Source: Ariolimax columbianus
Lineage: Eukaryota > Mollusca > Gastropoda > Stylommatophora > Arionidae
Length of the DNA stretch: 64,000 nucleotides
Reading direction: 5' to 3'
Assembly (NCBI GenBank): GCA_036924085.1
Contig: JAVGWX010000025.1
Coordinates: 27,756,411 to 27,820,410 of the forward strand
Shown: one piece after another, positions 20,780 through 31,879 of the stretch
How positions within the stretch are numbered: position 1 is the first letter of the stretch
Layout of the letters: every line of letters begins with the position of its first letter
Translations under genes and position numbers: made by a program
The notes under the pieces: model-generated
What the model saw: only the letters and a program-made list of their open reading frames with translations
What the model was told of the DNA's origin: nothing
Databases searched by the model: none

Positions 20780-21330
20780 AAAATACAACATCGGATTGCT
20801 GTCTCAAAAACAGATCTAGTCCTACGATGGATTCCGGCCCACTGTGGGATCCTTGGAAACGAGAAAGTAGATGAGCTCACAAAAGCGGGAAGTCGCGGCA
20901 AGCATATTTCCCATCCACAGAGACATAAAGAAGCAAAGATATTCTCAAACGATCCATGAAGACGGAATGGAGAGACCAGGACAAAGAATACAAGCCAGAA
21001 AATGACAGCATAGACAAACTTGGCGGAGATGGGCAGACAAAGATCTTCAGACTCAGAACGGGACATTGTAGACTCAAGGCCCACCTCCACAGAATAGGTC
21101 TCACAGACACCGCCACGTGCGATTGTGGAGCACCCAAGCAAACACCAGAACATGTCCTGCAGACTGCCCCACCTACACAGACCAAAGAGAGGCAGTCTGT
21201 CCCAGGGAAGCGACCATGCTCGAAAAGCTGTGGAGGACCAGAGAAGACATGAAACGCGCAGTCTCCTTCATAATCCTCACCGGGATAGCAGCACAGCATC
21301 AGTTGATCGATGAAGAAGAAGATTGTATTG
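20780..21330 (+). mobile_element. RNaseH-LINE 3' fragment
   Basis: Contains LRWIPAHCGILGNEKVDELT (end of RNase H, with the last catalytic Asp), then FRLRTGHCRLKAHLHRIGLT and knuckle CDCGAPKQTPEHVLQ in which the final Cys is lost by a frameshift. Ends AGCATCAGTTGATCGATGAA with a short GAA tail, the same end as 34075-34230. Confidence 0.85.
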
Positions 21331-21605
21331 TGTTTTAACGTAGGTCATGTATGGTTAGACGAAAACAATTTTATAATTTGTTTTAGATTTTTTTAAAGGA
21401 TTTTTTCTGTTTTTCTCTTGGATTTAAAGATTCACCCATTATTGAGAATAGGTGAGTTAACTTTCTGCAACGGATTTTCTGAAGTAGATCTATTTAGTTT
21501 GTTTTTGTAGATACAATAATTTCGTTTATAGTCGGAGTGACAGACATAGCTATTATGCTAAACATCAATAGTAGTATTAGAACGTTTTTTCTACTCCCGA
21601 AGACG
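21331..21605. other. No recognised feature
   Basis: AT-rich intronic DNA without visible structure. Confidence 0.4.
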
Positions 21606-22548
21606 AATGTATCAGGACCGAAAGGTGCAAATATCGCAGTCAAGCTGTAAACTAGCGACACAACGCATTCCGTTCTATGGACTACATCCTGCTTCTTGCA
21701 AAGCCCTGTTTAGGTCTCGGTAGCGGGAGATTGAGAAAGCTCAGGGCTTGGTACAGGGCGACTGAGAACGCTCAAGGCTTGGTAGCTGGAGATTGAGAAC
21801 GTTCAGAACTTGGTAGCGGGAGATTGAGGACGTTAAGGGCTTGGTAGCGGGAGATTGAGGACGTTCAGGGCTTGGTAGTGGGAGATTGAGAATGTTCAGG
21901 GCTTGGTACAGGGCGACTGAGAACGCTCAGGGCTTGGTACAGGGCGACTGAGAACGCTCAGGGCTTGGTAGCGGGAGATTGAGAACGTTCAGGGCTTGGT
22001 AGCGAGAGATTGAGAACGTTCAGGGCTTGGTAGCGGGAGATTGAGAACGTTCAGGGCTTGGTAGCGGGAGATTGAGAACGTTCAGGGCTTGGTAGCGGGA
22101 GATTGAGAACGTTCAGGGCTTGGTAGCGGGAGATTGAGAACGTTCAGGGCTTGGTAGCGGGAGATTGAGAACGTTCAGGGCTTGGTAGCCGGAGATTGAG
22201 AACGTTCAGGGCTTGGTAGCGGGAGATTGAGAACGTTCAGGGCTTGGTAGCGGGAGATTGAGAACTTTCAGGGCTTGGTAGCGGGAGATTGAGAACGTTC
22301 AGGGCTTGGTAGCGGGAGATTGAGAACGTTCAGGGCTTGGTAACGGGAGATTAAGAACGTTCAGGGCTTGGTAGCGGGAGATTGAGAACGTTCAGGGCTT
22401 GGTAGCGGGAGATTGAGAACGTTCAGGTCTTGGTAGCGGGAGATAGAGAACGTTCAGGGCTTTGTAGCGGGAGATTGAGAACGTTCAGGGCTTGGTAGCG
22501 GGAGATTGAGAACGTTCAGGTCTTGGTAGCGAGAGACTGAGAACGAAC
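21606..22548 (+). repeat. Family E 3' end expanded into a 31-bp array
   Basis: 21606-21734 is the 3' half of a family E element. From about 21735 its last 31 bp (GGCTTGGTAGCGGGAGATTG core) is repeated about 26 times to 22548, where the normal family end GAGAACGAACGAAA appears. A few early units carry a GTACAGGGCGACTG variant. Confidence 0.9.
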
Positions 22549-22904
22549 GAAAAGGAACATTTGTCTGCTAATTTGTTGATTATTTGTATTTCTTACCAAG
22601 AGACGCTGCTACCGGGTAAATCTATATCGTTCACCACAATCACCTTCATCTTCTTGTATCTCAAAAATTAACCTACACACAATAACAACAATAATACCAA
22701 CAAGTTCTTTATAAATATATGTCTCTAGACTAGACACACACACATTTTAAAAAGAAGATGATTAGAGGTTCTCAAAATCCACAACCATGTCGTGACCCGA
22801 CGTGCTGAATGATAAATCAGCTGCAGGAAGCAGACGTCATTTTTTAAATGCAGTATGCTAAAGGTTAAGGACACCATCAGATGTGAAGGTCACTGACATC
22901 CTTG
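22549..22904. other. No recognised feature
   Basis: Intronic DNA with a short (CA)n run near 22735. No exon or element seen. Confidence 0.4.
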
Positions 22905-23245
22905 TCCGTTTTTGATCAAGGATGTAAGAAGTGAGGGGAGGGTGCGGGGGGGGGGGGGGGGGGTTTGTTGTAGCTCTCCTTAAAGACGTCACCAGGTGGG
23001 ATGGTCGCTGACCTCTTTCTCAGTACTGGGATCAAGGATTTACGAAGCGGAGGGAGTTTGTAGCTCTCTTTAAGGACACCACCAGGTGAGATGGTCGCTG
23101 ACCTCTTTCTCAGTACTGGGATCAAGGATTTACGAAGCGGAGGGAGTTTGTAGCTCTCTTTAAGGACACCACCAGGTGTGATGGTCACTGACTTCTTTCT
23201 CAGTACTGGGATTAAGGATTTACGAAGCGGCGGGAGTTTGTGTCT
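22905..23245. repeat. 90-bp minisatellite abutting a myosin donor
   Basis: About 3.5 units of 90 bp with ATCAAGGATTTACGAAGCGG. A G18 run sits at 22946-22963. The array reaches to about 10 nt from the donor of the exon at 23256-23367. Confidence 0.9.
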
Positions 23246-23255
23246 GCCAACTTAC

Positions 23256-23367
23256 TGCAATGAGAACGCTTAAGATAACATCGCATGTTCTTCGCATGTC
23301 ATTTTGGTGGATGTGTTTGGATTGGGCCAGAACTCTGTATCGCTGAAAAAATTCAGCATAAGTCCAC
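23256..23367 (-). CDS. Myosin V exon: converter region of motor
   Basis: 112 nt. The first base closes a codon from an upstream exon not seen here, followed by 37 codons WTYAEFFQRYRVLAQSKHIH...LSVLIA. The W-T-Y-x-E-F-F-x-R-Y-R-V-L motif is the class V motor segment just before the conserved block in the next exon. Acceptor TTTTTCAG, donor GCA|GTAAGT, phase 0 end. Confidence 0.95.
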
Positions 23368-23489
23368 CTGAAAAACAAAAAGATCAATTAATGAAAATAA
23401 CAAATTAGAGTTGGTCGAAATGAAAACAAAGTAACAAATTAATAATGTCTATACTTTGTAAATGTTCGAGAAGACGAGAACATTGAAAG

Positions 23490-24292
23490 TTTCGACCTAT
23501 TACGATTGGAGGGTACGAGATTCCAGAGTTATGATACGCAGATGACACAGTGATACTATCAAGAAGTGCAGAAAGGCTAGAGCAGCTAATTTCAGCCGTT
23601 AATGGACATAGTAAAGATCAAAACCTGTTTATAAACATAAATAAAACAAAGATAATGACCACAGACAAAACAAAATGTCAACATAAATTTACAGTGGGTG
23701 GTGAGGAAATAGATCAGGTCACGCATTTTGAATATCTGGGCTCCAGAATTGACAAAAATGGTGACTGCTCGAAAGAAATTAGAAGAAGACTAGCCATGGC
23801 AATGCAGAGACTGAACAGCATGAAGAAATTATGGCAGGGCACCAACAAAATGATAAAAGTAAAAGTCTTGAGAGCCTGTGGTTTTCCTGTGGCAGCTTAT
23901 GGCTGCGAATCATGGACGATTACCAAAATGTCCAGACAACGAATCGAATCCTTTGAATCAAAATCTTACAGAAAGATCCTCAGAATACCCTGGACAGAGA
24001 AAAAGACAAATGTAGACATTCGGCAAGAGTTGAGCATAGAGGAAAATCAATTCCATTTTGGCTAGAAAATGTAAATACCTTGGTCACATCAAGAGACACA
24101 ACGGTGATGGAAGGTATGGTGCCAGGCAAAAGAGGAAGGGGTAGACCAAGAAGACGATGGCACCAAGATATCCAGGAATGCCTGGGTATGACTGTGGCGG
24201 AGGCTGGAGTTTTGACAAGGGAACGAGTTTCTTTCAGACAGACTATGATGGGAGCGACGTTCTATAAAGGACACGCTACATGATGATGATAC
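23490..24292 (+). mobile_element. TGA-LINE, 5'-truncated ORF2 end
   Basis: Begins just before the RT catalytic box YADDTVILSRSAERLEQL. It runs through FEYLGSRIDKNGD, AYGCESWTITKMS and, after a frameshift near 24060, TVMEGMVPGKRGRGRPRRRW to a stop followed by TGATGATGAT. That tail and C-terminus match 48384-48745. No intact frame, so inactive. Confidence 0.9.
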
Positions 24293-24296
24293 TTTG

Positions 24297-24462
24297 TAAC
24301 GAATATGACATAAAGATAACCACAGACACGACAGAGACTGTTATGGTATGACTTGAACACGTGCTGAGAAGTCTCTACAGGTGTGAGAAAAGTATCAAGC
24401 AAGTAAGGGAGTTAAAATACCTAGGTAGTATGTTCCGAACAGGACATACCAGCGTCAAAAGC
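24297..24462 (+). mobile_element. LINE RT fragment
   Basis: Frame KITTDTTETVMV...VRELKYLGSMF resembles 4255-4510. Confidence 0.6.
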
Positions 24463-24470
24463 CACTTTGT

Positions 24471-24585
24471 GGGGACGGCATGAGCTAGGGGTTAAGTGAC
24501 ATGGCTCACAACTCGAAGGTGCTGGGTTCGATCCCCATCACAACACCAGCCGTTACCAAAGGGAAGCAAACCCTTAAAAAATGCT
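24471..24585 (+). mobile_element. Family C SINE, 3'-truncated
   Basis: tRNA-like head GGGGACGGCATGAGCTAGGG and B box GGTTCGATCCC present; the body stops after CAAACCCTTAAAAAATG. Confidence 0.8.
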
Positions 24586-25090
24586 AGCCTACGCCTTCCT
24601 CCACTGTCTCTTATGATATTCTTGATCTCTCTGTATGGTACTCGATGATTAAATTGTGCCTTTTCTTTTGCCAGAACATCAGCTCTCTCGTTCCGCGTGA
24701 TTCCGCAATGGGAGGGTAGCCACTGGAGTGCTATTCTTGAGGATCTCTGGAGTTTTCCTTGTTCTGCTCTGGTCTTTGATAACAGTGGTTCGTTGTTTGT
24801 TTTTTGTATTGCCTCTACTCTGCAGTCCGTCAATACAGCTATTTTTGTTGGTGGTTGCCTTTCTGTCTCAAGTATCAGTGCTTGCAGGAGGGTCATAGAT
24901 TCTGCTCTGAGATTTGTGGATTACTTTCCTGTTGGGAGGGCCTCTTCTGTTATATTTCCACTTTTGTATCTTATGAATATGCCTCCTCCCCCGTTTCGAC
25001 AAGCCCTCTGCTGAACCATCTGTGTGCACCATTTTGAAACTCCCAAGAGTGCTTCTTTCAGCTAAGAGGACTACATGTTGAAGCAAAGAA
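24586..25090 (-). mobile_element. RNaseH-LINE, RNase H domain
   Basis: Minus strand has motif I VHTDGSAEG, AVLTDCRVEAIQK (second Asp) and LQWLPSHCGITRNERADVLA (last Asp). A frameshift after motif I hides the Glu motif. Truncated where the family C SINE begins; the knuckle domain is missing. Confidence 0.8.
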
Positions 25091-25740
25091 GTGATAGTCA
25101 AACTGTATAAAGCTTTAGTTAGACCTAGATTGGAGTATTGTGTACAGGTGTGGAGTCCTTATCGTAGAGGAGATATAAACATGCTGGAAAGGATACTTCT
25201 TCTTCTTCGTTCGTTCTCAATCTCCCACTACCAAACCCTGAAAGGATAAGTAGCAGAATGTAGTCCAGAGAACGGAATGCGTTGTGTTGTAGTTTACAGC
25301 TTGGCTGCGATATTTGCAGCTTTTGGCCCAACACATCCGACTTCAGCAAGCATTTTTTGAGTACCGGGTTAGCATTCCTTCTCCTTAGCCAGTCTGCCGT
25401 GCTGCAGCCTGTTATCCAGGATCACCGGGTGGAGGTGTAGAAGGGTCTTGGCAGCTCTGGATTCAAAAAAGAGCGACAAAGATTATAGTGGGATTCCAGA
25501 ATTACAGTTATGAGGAAAGACTCAGAAAAACCGGCCTAGAGTGTCTCGAAGAGAGAAGAATTCGTGGTGACTTAATACAGGTTTATAAGATGATCAGAGG
25601 AATGGATAAATTAGAATATAACAAGTTTTTTTCAAAATACAGCCACCTACAAGAATAAGAGGGCATAGCTACAAGCTGACTAAAGAAAGGTCCAGATTAG
25701 ATGTTAGGAAATATATTTTTTAGTGAATAAGTGGCCTCGC
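25091..25740 (+). mobile_element. CR1-like LINE, split by family E
   Basis: [20 protein letters not shown] ... GDINMLERI, then after the insertion QKRATKIIVGFQNYSYEERL and GDLIQVYKMIRGMDKLEYNK. This is the C-terminal RT region of CR1-type elements; the same segment is at 47551-48372. Later stops show decay. Confidence 0.85.
25196..25458 (-). mobile_element. Family E element nested in the CR1-like LINE
   Basis: Inserted between codons for ERI and QKRAT. GGAT is on both sides (25191 and 25459), a short duplication. Its (GAA)n tail is 4 units. Confidence 0.8.
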
Positions 25741-26105
25741 AGAAAGTACAAGAAAGAAGATTAAATATCTCCACTCTACACACCAGAGGTGGCTGTGCTG
25801 GAGAGGTAAGTCACGTGCCTCTCAAAGCTATGAACAGAACTGGAGGGCAATTGAATCCCACACGTTTAAAGAGACCCCTGGTATCAAGAGAGAGGGAACC
25901 AGAATCTCTGTATCCTGAGTTACTTCCAGTCGTCTGGACATGTCTTGCTACTGGTCCAAGGTGGCTTGGGACTAGAGTGTGAGGTTAATGACCAGCGCAG
26001 TCACTCCCCCACTATAATCCAAATACAGCGCAAGTTACATCATCAACACATAACCGTCTGTTGATATCGCCTTCATCGCTTGTGATGGACCAACTAACTC
26101 CTTAA
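25741..26105. other. Unassigned sequence that leads into the 50-bp array
   Basis: No coding match. It ends ACATGAAGAGCGAGTAAGTA, which is the first partial unit of the array, so this may be the element whose tail seeded it. Confidence 0.4.
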
Positions 26106-29100
26106 CATGAAGAGCGAGTAAGTAAGTAAGGCAGAGGACTCTACACTCCAGGGTAGATGAAGAGCGAGTAAGTAAGTAAGGCAGAAGACTCTACACTCCA
26201 GGGTAGATGAAGAGCGAGTAAGTAAGTAAGGCAGAAGACTCTACACTCCAGGGTAGATGAAGAGCGAGTAAGTAAGTAAGGCAGAGGACTCTACACTCCA
26301 GGGTAGATGAAGAGCGAGTAAGTAAGTAAGGCAAAGGACTCTACACCCCAGGGTAGATGAAGAGCGAGTAAGTAAGTAAGGCAGAAGACTCTACACTCCA
26401 GGGTAGATGAAGAGCGAGTAAGTAAGTAAGGCAGAGGACTCTACACCCCAGTGTAGATGAAGAGCGAGTAAGTAAGTAAGGCAGAGGACTCTACACCCCA
26501 GGGTAGATGAAGAGCGAGTAAGTAAGTAAGGCAGAAGACTCTACACTCCAGGGTAGATGAAGAGCGAGTAAGTAAGTAAGGCAGAAGACTCTACACCCCA
26601 GGGTAGATGAAGAGCGAGTAAGTAAGTAAGGCAGAGGACTCTACACTCCAGGGTAGATGAAGAGCGAGTAAGTAAATAAGGCAGAGGACTCTACACTCCA
26701 GGGTAGATGAAGAGCGAGTAAGTAAGTAAGGCAGAAGACTCTACACCCCAGGGTAGATGAAGAGCGAGTAAGTAAGTAAGGCAGAGGACTCTACACTCCA
26801 GGGTAGATGAAGAGCGAGTAAGTAAGTAAGGCAGAGGACTCTACACTCCAGGGTAGATGAAGAGCGAGTAAGTAAGTAAGGCAGAGGACTCTACACCCCA
26901 GGGTAGATGAAGAGCGAGTAAGTAAGTAAGGCAGAAGACTCTACACTCCAGGGTAGATGAAGAGCGAGTAAGTAAGTAAGGCAGAAGACTCTACACCCCA
27001 GGGTAGATGAAGAGCGAGTAAGTAAGTAAGGCAGAGGACTCTACACCCCAGGGTAGATGAAGAGCGAGTAAGTAAGTAAGGCAGAGGACTCTACACCCCA
27101 GGGTAGATGAAGAGCGAGTAAGTAAGTAAGGCAGAAGACTCTACACTCCAGGGTAGATGAAGAGCGAGTAAGTAAGTAAGGCAGAAGACTCTACACCCCA
27201 GGGTAGATGAAGAGCGAGTAAGTAAGTAAGGCAGAGGACTCTACACTCCAGGGTAGATGAAGAGCGAGTAAGTAAATACGGCAGAGGACTCTACACTCCA
27301 GGGTAGATGAAGAGCGAGTAAGTAAGTAAGGCAGAAGACTCTACACCCCAGGGTAGATGAAGAGCGAGTAAGTAAGTAAGGCAGAGGACTCTACACTCCA
27401 GGGTAGATGAAGAGCGAGTAAGTAAGGCAGAGGACTCTACACTCCAGGGTAGATGAAGAGCGAGTAAGTAAGTAAGGCAGAAGACTCTACACCCCAGGGT
27501 AGATGAAGAGCGAGTAAGTAAGTAAGGCAGAGGACTCTACACCCCAGGGTAGATAAAGAGCGAGTAAGTAAGTAAGGCAGAAGACTCTACACTCCAGGGT
27601 AGATGAAGAGCGAGTAAGTAAGTAAGGCAGAAGACTCTACACTCCAGGGTAGATGAAGAGCGAGTAAGTAAGTAAGGCAGAGGACTCTACACTCCAGGGT
27701 AGATGAAGAGCGAGTAAGTAAGTAAGGCAGAGGACTCTACACTCCAGGGTAGATAAAGAGCGAGTAAGTAAGTAAGGCAGAGGACTCTACACTCCAGGGT
27801 AAATGAAGAGCGAGTAAGTAAGTAAGGCAGAGGACTCTACACTCCAGGGTAGATGAAGAGCGAGTAAGTAAGTAAGGCAGAAGACTCTACACTCCAGGGT
27901 AGATGAAGAGCGAGTAAGTAAGTAAGGCAGAAGACTCTACACCCCAGGGTAGATGAAGAGCGAGTAAGTAAGTAAGGCAGAAGACTCTACACCCCAGGGT
28001 AGATGAAGAGCGAGTAAGTAAGTAAGGCAGAAGACTCTACACTCCAGGGTAGATGAAGAGCGAGTAAGTAAGTAAGGCAGAAGACTCTACACTCCAGGGT
28101 AGATGAAGAGCGAGTAAGTAAGTAAGGCAGAGGACTCTACACCCCAGGGTAGATGAAGAGCGAGTAAGTAAGTAAGGAAGAGGACTCTACACTCCAGGGT
28201 AGATGAAGAGCGAGTAAGTAAATAAGGCAGAGGACTCTACACTCCAGGGTAGATGAAGAGCGAGTAAGTAAGTAAGGCAGAGGACTCTACACTCCAGGGT
28301 AGATGAAGAGCGAGTAAGTAAGTAAGGCAGAAGACTCTACACCCCAGGGTAGATGAAGAGCGAGTAAGTAAGTAAGGCAGAGGACTCTACACTCCAGGGT
28401 AGATGAAGAGCGAGTAAGTAAGTAAGGCAGAGGACTCTACACTCCAGGGTAGATGAAGAGCGAGTAAGTAAGTAAGGCAGAGGACTCTACACTCCAGGGT
28501 AGATGAAGAGCGAGTAAGTAAGTAAGGCAGAGGACTCTACACTCCAGGATAGATGAAGAGCGAGTAAATAAGTAAGGCAGAGGACTCTACACTCCAGGGT
28601 AGATGAAGAGCGAGTAAGTAAGTAAGGCAGAGGACTCTACACCCCAGGGTAGATGAAGAGCGAGTAAGTAAGTAAGGCAGAAGACTCTACACCCCAGGGT
28701 AGATGAAGAGCGAGTAAGTAAGTAAGGCAGAAGACTCTACACCCCAGGGTAGATGAAGAGCGAGTAAGTAAGTAAGGCAGAAGACTCTACACTCCAGGGT
28801 AGATGAAGAGCGAGTAAGTAAGTAAGGCAGAAGACTCTACACTCCAGGGTAGATGAAGAGCGAGTAAGTAAGTAAGGCAGAAGACTCTACACCCCAGGGT
28901 AGATGAAGAGCGAGTAAGTAAGTAAGGCAGAGGACTCTACACCCCAGGGTAGATGAAGAGCGAGTAAGTAAGTAAGGCAGAAGACTCTACACCCCAGGGT
29001 AGATGAAGAGCGAGTAAGTAAGTAAGGCAGAAGACTCTACACTCCAGGGTAGATGAAGAGCGAGTAAGTAAGTAAGGCAGAAGACTCTACACTCCAGGGT

Positions 29101-30738
29101 AGATGAAGAGCGAGTAAGTAAGTAAGGCAGAAGACTCTACACCCCAAGGTAGATGAAGAGCGAGTAAGTAAGTAAGGCAGAGGACTCTACACTCCAGGGT
29201 AGATGAAGAGCGAGTAAGTAAGTAAGGCAGAGGACTCTACACCCCAGGGTAGATGAAGAGCGAGTAAGTAAGTAAGGCAGAGGACTCTACACCCCAGGGT
29301 AGATGAAGAGCGAGTAAGTAAGTAAGGCAGAGGACTCTACACTCCAGGGTAGATGAAGAGCGAGTAATTAAATAAGGCAGAGGACTCTACACTCCAGGGT
29401 AGATGAAGAGTGAGTAAGTAAGTAAGGCAGAGGACTCTACACTCCAGGGTAGATGAAGAGCGAGTAAGTAAGTAAGGCAGAAGACTCTACACCCCAGGGT
29501 AGATGAAGAGCGAGTAAGTAAGTAAGGCAGAGGACTCTACACTCCAGGGTAGATGAAGAGCGAGTAAGTAAGTAAGGCAGAGGACTCTACACTCCAGGGT
29601 AGATGAAGAGCGAGTAAGTAAGTAAGGCAGAGGACTCTACACTCCAGGGTAGATGAAGAGCGAGTAAGTAAGTAAGGCAGAAGACTTTACACTCCAGGGT
29701 AGATGAAGAGCGAGTAAGTAAGTAAGGCAGAGGACTCTACACCCCAGGGTAGATGAAGAGCGAGTAAGTAAGTAAGGCAGAGGACTCTACACCCCAGGGT
29801 AGATGAAGAGCGAGTAAATAAGTAAGGCAAAGGACTCTACACTCCAGGGTAGATGAAGAGCGAGTAAGTAAGTAAGGCAGAGGACTCTACACCCCAGGGT
29901 AGATGAAGAGCGAGTAAGTAAGTAAGGCAGAAGACTCTACACCCCAGGGTAGATGAAGAGCGAGTAAGTAAGTAAGGCAGAAGACTCTACACTCCAGGGT
30001 AGATGAAGAGCGAGTAAGTAAGTAAGGCAGAAGACTCTACACCCCAAGGTAGATGAAGAGCGAGTAAGTAAGTAAGGCAGAGGACTCTACTCCAGGGTAG
30101 ATGAAGAGCGAGTAAGTAAGTAAGGCAGAAGACTCTACACCCCAGGGTAGATGAAGAGCGAGTAAGTAAGTAAGGCAGAAGACTCTACACTCCAGGGTAG
30201 ATGAAGAGCGAGTAAGTAAGTAAGGCAGAAGACTCTACACCCCAAGGTAGATGAAGAGCGAGTAAGTAAGTAAGGCAGAGGACTCTACTCCAGGGTAGAT
30301 GAAGAGCGAGTAAGTAAGTAAGGCAGAAGACTCTACACCCCAGGGTAGATGAAGAGCGAGTAAGTAAGTAAGGCAGAGGACTCTACATCCCAGGGTAGAT
30401 GAAGAGCGAGTAAGTAAGTAAGGCAGAGGACTCTACACTCCAGGGTAGATGAAGAGCGAGTAAGTAAGTAAGGCAGAAGACTCTACACCCCAGGGTAGAT
30501 GAAGAGCGAGTAAGTAAGTAAGGCAGAGGACTCTACACCCCAGGGTAGATGAAGAGCGAGTAAGTAAGTAAGGCAGAGGACTCTACACCCCAGGGTAGAT
30601 GAAGAGCGAGTAAGTAAGTAAGGCAGAAGACTCTACACTCCAGGGTAGATGAAGAGCGAGTAAGTAAGTAAGGCAGAAGACTCTACACCCCAGGGTAGAT
30701 GAAGAGCGAGTAAGTAAGTAAGGCAGAGGACTCTACAC
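26106..30738. repeat. 50-bp satellite array, open at the right end
   Basis: About 93 units with AGAGCGAGTAAGTAAGTAAG and GACTCTACACTCCAGGGTAG. Two positions are polymorphic (GCAGAA/GCAGAG and ACACTCC/ACACCCC). Their pattern, plus an AAATAAG or AAATACG variant, repeats at about 600 bp (12 units) near 26500-27400. It stops at an assembly gap, so its true length is unknown. Confidence 0.95.
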
Positions 30739-30838
30739 NNNNNNNNNNNNNNNNNNNNNNNNNNNNNNNNNNNNNNNNNNNNNNNNNNNNNNNNNNNNNN
30801 NNNNNNNNNNNNNNNNNNNNNNNNNNNNNNNNNNNNNN
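30739..30838. other. Assembly gap, 100 N
   Basis: Exactly 100 N, a size usually used as a placeholder for an unknown distance. The sequence to its right is not the 50-bp repeat. Confidence 0.98.
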
Positions 30839-31506
30839 GGATGCATGGAGGGGGGAGATGTTAGGATGGATCAGTGGATAAATGGAGGGGGGAGGGAGAT
30901 GTTAAGATGGATTAGTGATGAATGGAAGGGGGGGGGGGAGAGAGATGTTAGGATGGATCAGTGGATAAATGGAGGAGGAGATGTTAAGATGGATCAGTGG
31001 ATAAATGGAGGGGGGGGGGAGTGTTGGGGGATATGGATTGACGGTGGAATTTGAGTACTTTTTAATTGGGGGGGGGGGGGGGGGTGTTGAAAATCAATCA
31101 GGGGGGTGAGTGGATAAATGGATGGAAGAAGAATTGTTAGATGGATTGACACTGGATATGCTAGATATGTGCTGATTGAGGGGTTGATGATAGATTAATG
31201 GAAGAGTGGATATATGGATTGAATGAGAATTGTTAGGTAGATTGATGGATGAGTTAGGGGACATGCGGATTGAGGGCCTGGGGATAGATCAGTGGATGAG
31301 TGGATGCATAGATTGAATTAGAAATTAAAATATCCATGGATTATGGTATTGAAACAGGGTGGATTGGTGGATGATGCAGGGAAGAAAATTGTAAACAAAT
31401 GGATTGAAGGAGAGGTTGGAGGACATATGAGTTAAAGGATGATTGAGTGAAAAAGTGAGTGTATGGGAGGAAGGGAGTGAGGGAATTTGGTATTTAGTGA
31501 AGGGGT
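30839..31506. repeat. GGAT-rich degenerate repeat with G-runs
   Basis: Repeated GGATGGAT, GTGGATAAATGGA and a G17 run at 31068-31084. Many irregular units; several G-runs may be sequencing-error prone. Confidence 0.75.
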
Positions 31507-31514
31507 GAATGAGA

Positions 31515-31553
<39 letters not shown>
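31507..31553. repeat. (GA)n microsatellite
   Basis: Nearly pure GAGAGA with one CAG interruption, directly at the tail of the next SINE. Confidence 0.9.
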
Positions 31554-31555
<2 letters not shown>

Positions 31556-31796
31556 TTTTTCCTTTGCCTTATTTCTCTATTCTCCAAAGCGGTGTGCGTT
31601 GCACTATGTTTTTATTTTACGCTTGTCGGCCCAGTGCATCCGATTTCGTCATACATTTTATGTAAGGGTCTGTTTCCTTCTGCATTTTCTACGGGTTTGC
31701 TTCCTCGGGGTAACGGCCGGTGCTGTGATGGGGGAGCGAACCCAGCACCTTCGGTTGTGAACCGTGTGGCTCAACAACTAGCCCACGCCGTCCTCA
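31556..31796 (-). mobile_element. Family C tRNA-derived SINE
   Basis: Complement of the family head at the right (GTGGCTCAACAACTAGCCCA on plus) and the usual 3' part at the left. Confidence 0.85.
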
Positions 31797-31879
31797 GGAC
31801 AGGAGTGAGGATTTAAGAATAAGCTTTCACCTGCTGGTCAGTCCCTTGCCCTGTCCGACTTTGTTGTCCCTACCAGGAG

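Larger units (their letters stand above)
632..23367 (-). other. Myosin V gene segment, six exons and five introns
   Basis: Six minus-strand blocks with AG acceptors and GT donors join in one continuous frame. Exon sizes in gene order are 112, 212, 115, 192, 90 and 126 nt; introns are 4607, 9209, 6107, 759 and 1207 nt. The product runs from the converter region of the motor through six IQ motifs into the coiled coil, the architecture of unconventional class V myosin, an actin-based cargo motor. Introns hold arrays of 30, 40, 32, 24, 99, 46, 16, 37, 31 and 90 bp plus several LINEs and SINEs. Exons for the rest of the motor should lie at higher coordinates but I found none up to 64000. Confidence 0.9.

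Noticed and set aside
26106..30738. CRISPR-like regular spacing
   Set aside because: Units are directly adjacent with no unique spacers, in an animal genome.
30739..31490. Continuation of the 50-bp array after the gap
   Set aside because: The right side is GGAT/G-rich with no AGAGCGAGTAAG motif.
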